From contig CAYVRR010000024.1 in NCBI GenBank assembly GCA_964453215.1, positions 1 to 29,518 on the forward strand: a stretch of 29,518 nt of DNA, read 5' to 3'. Positions 1 to 8,600 of the stretch are shown piece by piece (positions within the stretch are counted from its first letter, which is position 1; the number at the start of each line of letters is the position of its first letter). Source of the DNA: SABI01 sp964453215 (GTDB lineage Bacteria > Spirochaetota > Spirochaetia > Sphaerochaetales > Sphaerochaetaceae). The notes below the pieces were generated by a model. That model had not been told where the DNA came from. It saw nothing but the letters and a program-made list of their open reading frames with translations, and did not search any database. The translations under genes were made by a program, and so were the position numbers.

Positions 1-1152
1 AGCTTGTCCTGTTTCCATCATAACTTCAATTACAGTATCAAAAGAGACTTTATGCCTTCCATCAGAAAGGAGGGCGTAGGAGGCATGGTCTAATGCCCTC
101 ATAGCAGCAAGGGCGTTTCTTTCAATGCAAGGAATTTGTACAAGTCCTAGCATAGGGTCGCATGTGAGACCAAGATGGTGCTCTATTCCCATCTCTGCTG
201 CATACTCTATTTGATAAATACTTGCTCCAAGAAGTTGAGCAACTGCACCTGATGCCATTGCACAGGCAACCCCAATTTCTCCTTGACAGCCAACTTCTGC
301 TCCACTAATAGATCCATTGTACTTTACAAGGTTTCCAATTAATCCAGCTGTTAACAACGCTCTATAGATTTTTTGATCAGATAATTGATATTGATTTTTC
401 ATATACAAAAGAACACCAGGGAGCACTCCACAAGAGCCACATGTAGGGGCAGTGACAATCTCCCCACCTCCTGCATTTTGTTCAGCTACTGCTAAGGCGT
501 AACTAAGAGCACGAGCTGGTGTACCGATAACGCCTCCCATATCTTTTGCTTGGGCAAAAAACTGAGATGCTTTTCTTTGAAGTTTAAGTCCTCCGGGAAG
601 TACTCCCTCTTCATCAAGTCCCCTTAGAATAGATGAGTGCATTGCGTCCCACACTTTTTTTATATAGGTAAGAATGTCTTTATCTTCATATTTAAGAACT
701 AATTCCCATAACTGCATCCCTTCTTTACTACAATAAGCTAAAATGTGGTCCATTTTAGTTAAATATTGAGGATAGAGAGATTTTGGAACTATCTCTTTTT
801 CATCATCATTAACAATCTTACCACCACCAATGCTATAATAAGTTTGCCTACCGAGCTCTTCATCACTTTCATTAAAAGCGATGAGGGTAAGTGCATTAGG
901 GTGGTATTCTAGCTCTTCTTCTGGAAACCAATAAATTTCAACAATCTTTTCTTTATTTTTAAACACTTCTCTTATAGCACTATCTGTAAGGTGACCCTTG
1001 CCGGTTGCGGCAAGAGAGCCATAAAGATTAGCATGAAAATAGGCAGCATCTTTATATAAATCATAAAATTGAGTAGAGGCAAACCTTGGCCCCATTGTGT
1101 GACTGCTAGAAGGGCCATACCCTATTCGAAATAATTCACGAATTGATTCCAT
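1..1152 (-). CDS. sdaA: L-serine dehydratase (L-serine ammonia-lyase), iron-sulfur type, C-terminus cut by window edge
   Basis: The enzyme deaminates L-serine to pyruvate and ammonia in the cytoplasm using an oxygen-sensitive [4Fe-4S] cluster. The reading frame is open from ATG at 1152 to base 1 (384 residues) with no stop, so the 3' end is missing. The N-terminal signature GPSSSHTMGPRFAS starts at residue 13, and GSLAATGKGH follows. The catalytic half has TCGSCG (Cys238, Cys241), CQGEIGVAC (Cys289, Cys297) and CDPMLGLVQIPC (Cys331, Cys342). Cys289, Cys331 and Cys342 are 42 and 11 residues apart, the spacing I recall for the cluster ligands of the characterised single-chain bacterial enzyme. 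By that comparison only about 20 residues are missing. Both the alpha and beta parts are in one chain. It lies 39 bases downstream of the lipoprotein gene on the same strand and may be co-transcribed. No clear Shine-Dalgarno sequence precedes the ATG. Confidence 0.95.
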   Translation of the reverse strand, partial: MESIRELFRIGYGPSSSHTMGPRFASTQFYDLYKDAAYFHANLYGSLAATGKGHLTDSAIREVFKNKEKIVEIYWFPEEELEYHPNALTLIAFNESDEELGRQTYYSIGGGKIVNDDEKEIVPKSLYPQYLTKMDHILAYCSKEGMQLWELVLKYEDKDILTYIKKVWDAMHSSILRGLDEEGVLPGGLKLQRKASQFFAQAKDMGGVIGTPARALSYALAVAEQNAGGGEIVTAPTCGSCGVLPGVLLYMKNQYQLSDQKIYRALLTAGLIGNLVKYNGSISGAEVGCQGEIGVACAMASGAVAQLLGASIYQIEYAAEMGIEHHLGLTCDPMLGLVQIPCIERNALAAMRALDHASYALLSDGRHKVSFDTVIEVMMETGQA

Positions 1153-1191
1153 AAGAGAGATACTACATATTTATCCCAATTAAGGGAAGAG

Positions 1192-1977
1192 TCAGTGTGT
1201 TTCTAATAGCTTTTGATACTCACTATTTGAGATTCTAAAAAGAATATCTGGCGTTTTCATTGAATATGTTGGAGAGAGCTCATTGCTGTCTGGAACTAAT
1301 ATAGAGCACACCATCATGAGTTGGTAATGGAAAAAATAATATTGACCAGGTGGCAACTTTTCTATCTCAACGATTCTGTAATCATTTTTATAAAAAGATG
1401 GAATAGATGAAGAGTCACTTATATACCTTCCTGAGGGGAGAATATCAAATGAAGCTGTGTATGTATGAACTGACCTAAAGGCATCTTTATTATAGTTTCC
1501 TTCAACAAGATCTTTTATTAACAATCTATAATCAATTAAAGAAGGCTCTTTATACCTTCTTATATCATCCACTATAAGTTCATAATGTAAATTTTCTATG
1601 ACAGAACTCCAAGAGGGTAAAACTTTAAGGAGTAAATCAGTTAGTAGGCCCTCTTTACTTGAAAGATAGACTTTTTTGGACCTACTCACTGGAGAGATTC
1701 CTCCTCCATAGGGGGCGAGTGTTCCTAATGGATTAAGGGCAAAAATATGACTTTTATGGGGAGGTAAAAGAAGGACGACTTCCCTCACACCCACAGAGAG
1801 ATGGAGGTTTTCTACTCTATTACCTACATTATAACGAAGGGTGTGCCACATTCTCCTCCCGCTCACCTCTTCCCATCTATGATTCTCTTCTATTATTACA
1901 TGTACTTCCTGAGATGAGAAACAGCTCATAGTGAGAGAAACAGATAGGAAGATTAATAGGATGAGTGCCTTGTTCAT
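1192..1977 (-). CDS. Putative lipoprotein of unknown function
   Basis: I do not recognise this 261-residue protein. It begins with two charged residues (MNKA), a hydrophobic stretch at residues 4-17 and then LTMSC, with Cys19 as a probable lipidation site. The box is looser than the classical L-A-G-C but fits the relaxed lipoboxes of spirochaetes. The mature part is mixed polar and hydrophobic with no further membrane segment. Notable stretches are a glycine/proline-rich region around LAPYGGGISPVSR and basic-aromatic segments. It lies between the aromatic biosynthesis fusion gene (33 bases upstream) and the serine dehydratase gene (39 bases downstream) on one strand, so an operon is possible, but the neighbours do not suggest a role. 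The start codon lies inside a perfect 12-base inverted repeat, described separately. No Shine-Dalgarno sequence is visible. Confidence 0.75.
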   Translation of the reverse strand: MNKALILLIFLSVSLTMSCFSSQEVHVIIEENHRWEEVSGRRMWHTLRYNVGNRVENLHLSVGVREVVLLLPPHKSHIFALNPLGTLAPYGGGISPVSRSKKVYLSSKEGLLTDLLLKVLPSWSSVIENLHYELIVDDIRRYKEPSLIDYRLLIKDLVEGNYNKDAFRSVHTYTASFDILPSGRYISDSSSIPSFYKNDYRIVEIEKLPPGQYYFFHYQLMMVCSILVPDSNELSPTYSMKTPDILFRISNSEYQKLLETH

Positions 1978-2003
1978 ACTATAATTACGTCATGAACAAG
2001 GCA
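1966..2003. repeat. Perfect 12-base inverted repeat over the lipoprotein start codon
   Basis: The arms are TGCCTTGTTCAT (1966-1977) and ATGAACAAGGCA (1992-2003), with a 14-base spacer. On the minus strand the 3' arm is the start codon plus the next nine coding bases of the lipoprotein gene. The 5' arm begins a few bases after the stop codon of the upstream fusion gene. Folded in mRNA it would bury the start codon in a 12-pair stem. There is no U-tract, so a simple terminator is less likely. Confidence 0.8.
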
Positions 2004-2009
2004 TTTACT

Positions 2010-3920
2010 TTACCTTATATCCCCTTTATAGACTCCAAGGATTCTAAAGGCAGCACAAGAAAGTTGCAAATCTTTTATAGCATTATCAAATTTAGGTTGT
2101 TCTATTAACTCAGATTCTACAAAGAAAGAGTATTCCCACGGCTTACCAGGAATTGGACGAGATTCTAACTTCTTCATATTCATCCCATACTCTGACAATG
2201 TTTTTAACACATCAAATAAAGAACCAGGACGGTCATTTACTGAAAAAACCATCGACACTCTATCAGGGGCAATCGATGAAAGAAATTCTGCTGCATCCTC
2301 TTGTCGAGTTAACACATAAAAACGGGTATAATTACTACTATTTGTCTCAATGCCCTCACTAAGAACCTCCATATTGTGGCGAGTGGCAGCACGAACACTT
2401 GCTATAGCGGCATTAGAGGGATCTTTAAGGGAGGCGATATGGGTAACAGAACCAGCTGTATCAAAAAATGGTATAGCCTCAGCACCCTTTAATTCTTTTG
2501 TAATAAAGTCAGCACATTGAGCTATTCCTTGAGGGTGGGAATAAACTTTTTTAATATCTGTAATGCTGCTACCAGGTAAACCAATAAGAGAGTGTTTTAT
2601 CCTAATTTGCTTCTCTCCCACAACTGTGAGATCAGGAAATCTATTAAGAAGATCAAGCACTTCATTAATTGTTCCACCTAAAGTATTTTCTACAGGTAGG
2701 ACAGCATACCGAGCAGCTTTTGTGTTCACTGCTTCAAAGGCATCTTCAAAGTGTTTGCAAGGAAGTGTGTTTACCTCTTCACCAAAGACTAAGGTGGTTG
2801 CCATTTCACTGTATGCCCCTTTTTCTCCCTGGAATGCGACAAGAAATTCAGTTTCTTTTGAAACTTTGTTCTTTTTACTTTCTTCAATCTTTTGAATTCG
2901 TGGTATCCTTTCTAAAGATTTACCCACAACAGGACATAGAGCTTGAATATCTTTCATCAACTTTTCAAATTGACTTGGATAGAGAGACTGTGGCCCATCT
3001 GAGAATGCTTTATCTGGGTTATTATGCACTTCAACAACAATTCCACTTGCGCCCGATGCAACAATTGCTAAAGACATTGGAAGGACCATGTCTCGAATTC
3101 CTGTAGCGTGAGATGGATCTGCTATAACAGGAAGGTGGGTAAGCTTTTGAATTACAGGAATAGCACTGATATCGAGTGTATTACGAGTCGCCCTTTCGTA
3201 GGTTCGAATGCCCCGTTCACACAATATAATTTGATCTGTTCCACTAGCCATTAAATACTCACTCGCCATGAGCCACTCTTCTATTGTTGCAGAAAGGCCC
3301 CTTTTAAGAAGGACTGGCATTCCAGTTCTTCCAACCTCTTTAAGAAGTTCAAAGTTTTGCATGTTTCTTGCACCAATTTGGAACATATCTATATAGTTCA
3401 TCATCATTTCAACATCTTTAGGGCTCACTACCTCTGTTGCAACAGGCATATCATACGCTTCTCCTGCTTCTTTTAAGTAGCGCAACCCCTCTTCCCCTAA
3501 CCCTTGAAAAGCATACGGGGAGGTTCGTGGTTTAAAAGCTCCTCCACGAAGAATTACAGCACCAGAATCTCTTACCATAGAGGCTATTGCCATAATTTGT
3601 TCTCGACTTTCAACAGCACACGGGCCTGCAATTACTGCAATACGATTGCCTCCCACCTTTACGTTACCCACTTGTACAATTGTGTCACTTTTTTTAAGTT
3701 CACGTGAAGCTAATTTGTAGGGTTTAGAGATAGGAATAACATCTAAAACTCCATCAAGTAGTGTTACTTCTCTAATATCTATTCGATGGGCTCCAACAGC
3801 TCCTAATATTGTCTCTTCTTGACCAACAATCTCTTTTACTTGAAAATTTCTTGCTTCAAGAAATTCTTGTATTGCATGCTTTTGTGCATCACTTGCCTGT
3901 TTTTTAAGTATGATTATCAT
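2010..3920 (-). CDS. Fused DAHP synthase (class I-beta) and prephenate dehydratase with ACT domain
   Basis: This 636-residue fusion combines the first step of the shikimate pathway (PEP + erythrose-4-phosphate to DAHP) with prephenate dehydratase, which makes phenylpyruvate for phenylalanine. Residues 1-75 form the small regulatory domain typical of Thermotoga-type DAHP synthase. The barrel at about 80-335 shows GPCAVES (Cys101), KPRTSPYAFQGLG (Lys130), QIGARNMQNF, LLKRG, LCERGIRTYE, DPSHATG (His271), Glu297 and SDGPQS (Asp308), so the metal and PEP sites look intact. After a Lys/Glu-rich linker (340-357) comes prephenate dehydratase: FQGEKGAYSE (363), LPVENTLGGTI (408), SHPQGIAQC and NYTRF with Thr532-Arg-Phe. 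The ACT domain at about 555-636 has DRPGSLF and ESRP (586-589), the phenylalanine-binding motifs. No chorismate mutase domain is visible. The ATG at 3920 matches the family N-terminus. It is divergent from nth. Confidence 0.95.
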   Translation of the reverse strand: MIIILKKQASDAQKHAIQEFLEARNFQVKEIVGQEETILGAVGAHRIDIREVTLLDGVLDVIPISKPYKLASRELKKSDTIVQVGNVKVGGNRIAVIAGPCAVESREQIMAIASMVRDSGAVILRGGAFKPRTSPYAFQGLGEEGLRYLKEAGEAYDMPVATEVVSPKDVEMMMNYIDMFQIGARNMQNFELLKEVGRTGMPVLLKRGLSATIEEWLMASEYLMASGTDQIILCERGIRTYERATRNTLDISAIPVIQKLTHLPVIADPSHATGIRDMVLPMSLAIVASGASGIVVEVHNNPDKAFSDGPQSLYPSQFEKLMKDIQALCPVVGKSLERIPRIQKIEESKKNKVSKETEFLVAFQGEKGAYSEMATTLVFGEEVNTLPCKHFEDAFEAVNTKAARYAVLPVENTLGGTINEVLDLLNRFPDLTVVGEKQIRIKHSLIGLPGSSITDIKKVYSHPQGIAQCADFITKELKGAEAIPFFDTAGSVTHIASLKDPSNAAIASVRAATRHNMEVLSEGIETNSSNYTRFYVLTRQEDAAEFLSSIAPDRVSMVFSVNDRPGSLFDVLKTLSEYGMNMKKLESRPIPGKPWEYSFFVESELIEQPKFDNAIKDLQLSCAAFRILGVYKGDIR

Positions 3921-3927
3921 AATGATG

Positions 3928-3943
3928 AAAAGCTAAAGCTTTT
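3928..3943. repeat. Short palindrome between divergent genes
   Basis: AAAAGCT and AGCTTTT are perfect inverted 7-base arms around AA, 8 bases upstream of the DAHP synthase fusion start and in the only spacer between that gene and nth. It could be an operator or chance in AT-rich DNA. No clear -35/-10 pair could be assigned here. Confidence 0.35.
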
Positions 3944-4015
3944 ACCCCTATCTGTCAAGCTAAGAATCGCAATATCTGTTGAGCAAAGATGGGAGTTTTG
4001 TTATTGTCGAGATAT

Positions 4016-4690
4016 ATGAAGATACAACAAGATATACCCTATTGGGATGCGATTTTTGATACAATCAAAGAGAGTGTTTCCTACCTTTCAATGCCCCTCC
4101 CATCTGTTTCAGCTGTAGCATTAGAAAAAAGTGACCCTTTTCGAGTCCTCTTATCTACACTCATCTCCCTACGCACTCGAGATGACGTTACCCTTAGTGC
4201 AAGTAAACGCCTTTTTAGTGTAGCTGATACCCCTCAGTTGATTATTGAAACAGAGAGTGAAGTATTAGAGAAATTAATCTACCCAGCAGGTTTTTATAAA
4301 ACAAAGGTTCGTAATATGAAGAAGATTTCTCATATCTTGTTAGAAAAATATGATGGGTTAGTTCCTCACACAAAAGAAGAGTTATTAGCTCTTCCTGGAG
4401 TTGGAATAAAAACAGCAAATCTAACCCTCAACTTAGGATTTAATATTGATGCTATATGCGTTGACACCCATGTACATCGCATTAGTAATCGAAAAGGATG
4501 GATTAGTACAAAGACACCAGAAGAATCTGAAATAGCACTACAAGAGGTGATGCCTATAAAATATTGGATTGCGCTCAATGAACTTCTCGTTCTCTTTGGG
4601 CAAAAGATTTGCACTCCCATTTCTCCCCATTGTTCAACATGTCCCTTTGATTCAGATTGTGTGAAGGAGGGAGTTACTTCTTATCGCTAA
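4016..4690 (+). CDS. nth: Endonuclease III (DNA glycosylase/AP lyase)
   Basis: Base-excision repair enzyme that removes oxidised pyrimidines and nicks at abasic sites. The helix-hairpin-helix reads LPGVGIKTAN, with catalytic Lys132. The conserved aspartate is in VDTHVHR (Asp150). The C-terminal [4Fe-4S] loop is C-x6-C-x2-C-x5-C, inside CTPISPHCSTCPFDSDC. Length is 224 residues from ATG 4016, close to the usual 210-225. An in-frame ATG at 3989 would add nine residues (MGVLLLSRY), which look unlike family N-termini. Neither start has a strong Shine-Dalgarno sequence, so the choice is tentative. The segment that reads LLSAQATD in E. coli is LISLRTRDD here, so the Gln is replaced and substrate preference may differ. 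It converges tail to tail with metF, and the stop codons overlap by a few bases (4687-4690). Confidence 0.92.
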   Translation: MKIQQDIPYWDAIFDTIKESVSYLSMPLPSVSAVALEKSDPFRVLLSTLISLRTRDDVTLSASKRLFSVADTPQLIIETESEVLEKLIYPAGFYKTKVRNMKKISHILLEKYDGLVPHTKEELLALPGVGIKTANLTLNLGFNIDAICVDTHVHRISNRKGWISTKTPEESEIALQEVMPIKYWIALNELLVLFGQKICTPISPHCSTCPFDSDCVKEGVTSYR

Positions 4691-5640
4691 AAAGTTGCTT
4701 CCACTACTTTTTTAACGGCCCTTGCTTTTCCTTGAGTATAGAAGTGTATTCCGGGAACATTATTCTTCAATAAATCTTCAACTTGCTTTATTGAATATTC
4801 AATTCCAATTTTTCTCACTTCAGAGGCATCTTGAGCACTCTCAATAGCCTCTACAAAATCATTTGGAATATGTACATGAAAGGTTTGTGGTAGTAATAAT
4901 AAGTCCCTCATCCTTTGAAGAGGTTTGATTCCTGCAATAATTGGAACATTAATGTTGTGTTTATTACAAAGATCAACAAACTCATAATAGCGATCATTTA
5001 TAAAAAAGAGTTGAGTTACAATATATTCAGCACCCGCATCTATTTTCCTTTTTAACATATCTATATCCTTCTCCATATTAGGAGCTTCATTATGTTTTTC
5101 AGGATAGCCAGCAATTCCTACACAAAAATCGAGTGCTTTAGAACTCTTTAGTGACTCATCAAGGTAGATGCCGCTACGAAGAAGACATATTTGTTTGACA
5201 AGTGAATCACTATGATCGTAGCCGTCAGGGTAAGGAACAAAGCGGCGCTCTCCATGCATCGCGTCTCCCCTCAAGGCAAGAACATTATCTATACCTAAAA
5301 AGGCTAATTCTATCAGCTGATCCTCTAATTGATCTTTACTATGCCCACCGCAAATAAGGTGGGGCACAACTGGAATATTATAGCGATGTTGAAGTGCAGC
5401 AGATAAGCCTATTGTACCAGGACGTTTTCTCATCATCCTTCTTTCGATACGTCCATCAGGATGTTCTATGTAAACAACTTCTTGTTGATGATTAGTAATA
5501 TTAATATAGGATGGATTAAAAGAAAGGAGGGTATCAACAGTTTCATAGACATCTTCTATCGTATGCCCTTTAAGGGGGGGAATAATTTCAAAGGTGAAAA
5601 GAGTCTTTTTTGATCTCTTTATAATATCTATTACTTTCAT
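4687..5640 (-). CDS. metF: 5,10-methylenetetrahydrofolate reductase
   Basis: FAD enzyme that reduces 5,10-methylene-THF to 5-methyl-THF, the methyl donor for MetH. The 317-residue protein is of normal bacterial length for the single-domain enzyme. It shows FTFEIIPP at residues 16-23 with the catalytic Glu, INITNHQQ, the folate/flavin segment LRGDAMHGE, the YPEKHNEAPN loop, and DAGAEYIVTQLFF followed by VPIIAGIKPL. It starts one base after the metH stop codon (TAA, then G, then ATG), so the two are certainly co-transcribed and probably translationally coupled. No separate promoter is expected. The 3' end overlaps the nth stop codon on the other strand, leaving no room for a terminator between them. 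Confidence 0.96.
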   Translation of the reverse strand: MKVIDIIKRSKKTLFTFEIIPPLKGHTIEDVYETVDTLLSFNPSYINITNHQQEVVYIEHPDGRIERRMMRKRPGTIGLSAALQHRYNIPVVPHLICGGHSKDQLEDQLIELAFLGIDNVLALRGDAMHGERRFVPYPDGYDHSDSLVKQICLLRSGIYLDESLKSSKALDFCVGIAGYPEKHNEAPNMEKDIDMLKRKIDAGAEYIVTQLFFINDRYYEFVDLCNKHNINVPIIAGIKPLQRMRDLLLLPQTFHVHIPNDFVEAIESAQDASEVRKIGIEYSIKQVEDLLKNNVPGIHFYTQGKARAVKKVVEATF

Positions 5641-5641
5641 C

Positions 5642-8600
5642 TTATGTACTTCTCTCTTTTTTATCTATTACTTCTACATGCATATAGTGTAGTACCTCTT
5701 TCTCACTTTTGCCAGATTGATGTGTGTAAAAGTTGAGTTGCTCATTTGAAATTGATGAAAGAGGGAAATAGGAAGCCCCTCTATCTGCAACATAGAGGCC
5801 ACATACACTGCTAGTTGGATTCATTGCCAAAGATGAAGTGAGTTCAACTCCTATAGATTCACTTGCATGTAAGAGGGAAAAAATAGCTTTTTTCATATAG
5901 TGATCTGGTACAACAGGGTATCCTATTGCAGGTCGCAAGGAGGATATATTCTCATCTTGTATCCAAAGAGGGTGCACAATTTGAGTGTGAAGATATTCAC
6001 TTAAACTTTCAGCAAGGCGAATATTTAAAAGAGATAATAAAAATGAAGTATACTCATCTTTCCCTTGTTTATAGTACTCTATCATCTTTAATACTTCTTT
6101 CCCCGTTGTTGCAACAAACATTCCAAGAGTATCAACTGCGTCATCTGTAATATAATCAGCGAGAGAGTAGTAATTCCCATTACCATGGGGCTTTTGACTT
6201 CGTAAAAAGGTAAATGTTTCTAGTTCTTTCTTTTCATTATCTATTATTGAAATCGTGTGTTCATCTTTTTTGATGGCAGGAAATAGCCCAAAGAGAGCTT
6301 TTATTGATGAGTTAAATGTATTTACTACCTCTTTATCCTGTAATAAAAGTAAAGCATCTTCTTGTAACTTCTTTGCTTCGTTTGAATGATGAGGAGTTTG
6401 CATTGATGTAAAAAACATTTTCCAATTAATAAGTGGTATGAGGTCCTCAATTTTTACTGTATCAACAAGTTTGATATAAGGGGATAGACTAAAAAGAGTT
6501 GGCGCCTTTTTTATATAACGCTTGTCGATTGTTTTAGAAAAAGGGGTAAGAGAATAATCCTTTGTTTTATACTGAGCTTTCAAGGTTTCATACTCATCAG
6601 TTACCTGCTGAATAAATTCTTCTTTTTGTGGTGAAGTTATATTCACTGCAATATTGACAGTATGACTCGCATCAGGACTGTAAAAAGTTTTTCTAGGATA
6701 GAGGGGGGCGAGGTGAATCGCTGTGTGAAGGGCACTTGTTGTTGCCCCTCCTATAATGATAGGAGTATCCATCCCCTCTTTTTCAAATAAAGCACAAACC
6801 TCTTTCATATATGACAAAGATGGAGTGATTAGACCACTAAGGGCAACAATGTCTGCTTGATTTTCTTTCGCTTTTTCAAGAATAGTACGAGAAGGAACCA
6901 TTACCCCAAGGTCAATTACTTTAAAATTATTGCACCTTAATACAAGGGCAACAATATTTTTTCCAATATCATGAACATCCCCTTTGACTGTTGCAAAGAG
7001 AACTGTTTTCATGCGTTGATGAGATTTATGATACGTGGGTAATCTTGGAGCAAGGATATCTACAGCTAATTTCATCACCCTCGCAGAGCGCACTACTTGA
7101 GGAAGAAAAAGAGAACCACTTTGAAACAATTCTCCCACCCGACTCATCCCTTTCATAAGGGGTCCTTCAATTATTTCAACAGCTTCAAGCTCTTTTAGGG
7201 CATCAAGATCCTTATGTAAGGAAGATTCATCTCCTGTCACTATCATCTCAATGAGGTGGTGATAAGGATCTTCTTCTCGCTCTTTGTTGGAGGCTGTTTT
7301 TTCTATTTTCTTTATATCTTGAGTCTCTATAGCTAAATTTATGAGTTCTTGTGTTGCCTTAGTGGGATTGTTTTGTGTTAAAACAATAGCTTCCTTAATA
7401 ATATTGTAATGCCTTGGATCAATTTCTTTCACATCAATAAGAGTAGATGGATTAATGATCGCCATATCGAGTTCATAGCTTTTGCTTAATTCTAAAAATA
7501 GAGCGTGAATCGCTTCTCTTATATACGTATTTCCTCTAAAACTAAAGCTTAAGTTGCTTAATCCACCACTTACCTTTACTTGTGGATAATTACTTTTTAT
7601 CCACTTTGTAGCCATAAGGAAATCTAGGGCATAAGAGGCACTCTCTTCCATCCCTGTTGCTAGGGTGAGGATATTTGGATCAAAAATAATTGATGAGGGG
7701 TGAGTGATTCCATTCTCTATTAAAAGTTCGTAGGAGGTTTGTGCTATTTCACACTTTCTTGATTTCGTAGTAGCTTGCCCTTTTTCATCAAAGAGCATCA
7801 CTACCATATTAGCACCCATTGCTTCAATAAACTTTGCTTTTTCAATAAATAGCTCTTTGCCATCTTTTAAGCTAATAGAATTTACAATAGCTCTTCCTTG
7901 AATCTCTTTTAGGGCAGCAACAATTACTTCCCAATGAGATGAGTCTATCATGATGGGTACTTTTGCAATCTCAGGATCGAGTAGCATTCTTCTAAGGAGT
8001 GTTATCATCTCTTTCTTTTCATCAAGAAGTGCATCATCTACACAAAGGTCTATAATATGAGAGCCCTCTCGTACTTGCTCTTTTATGATAGAGATAGCTT
8101 GGTCATACTTTCCTTGTGATACAAGGCGCTTAAACCTTTTAGATCCACTTACATTAGCTCTCTCTCCTACGATATAAAAAGAGAGATCATCCCCAATGGC
8201 TTCTAATCCACTTACTGTGAATGTTCTCTTTTGAGGTACTCTTGTTGGAATAGGCATCTTTTTGATAAGTTCATGTATAGCTTGTATATGCTCGTAAGTA
8301 GTTCCACAACATCCTCCTACAATATGAATCACCCCTTTTTCTAATAGAGGGGTGAGTAAATGTGCAAAGAGAGACGCACTTTGTTGATAATTGCCATCAA
8401 TGTCAGGAAGCCCAGCATTAGGATGAACACTGATGGGAAAAGGACTCATAGAAGCTAATTCTTCGATAAGGGGGAGCATTTCTTCAATCCCTGTCGAACA
8501 GTTGAGACCCAATGAGAGAAGTGGGTAACTTGATAAAGAGGAGACAAGAGCTCCTAGCGTTTGCCCCGATAGTGTCCTTTGGCTTTTGTCACTAAAAGTA

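Noticed and set aside
7581..7589. Perfect DnaA box sequence TGTGGATAA within metH
   Set aside because: It is a single copy inside a conserved coding region with no AT-rich spacer, so it is most likely chance. It also shows that one box alone is weak evidence, and the origin call therefore rests on clustering and repeats.
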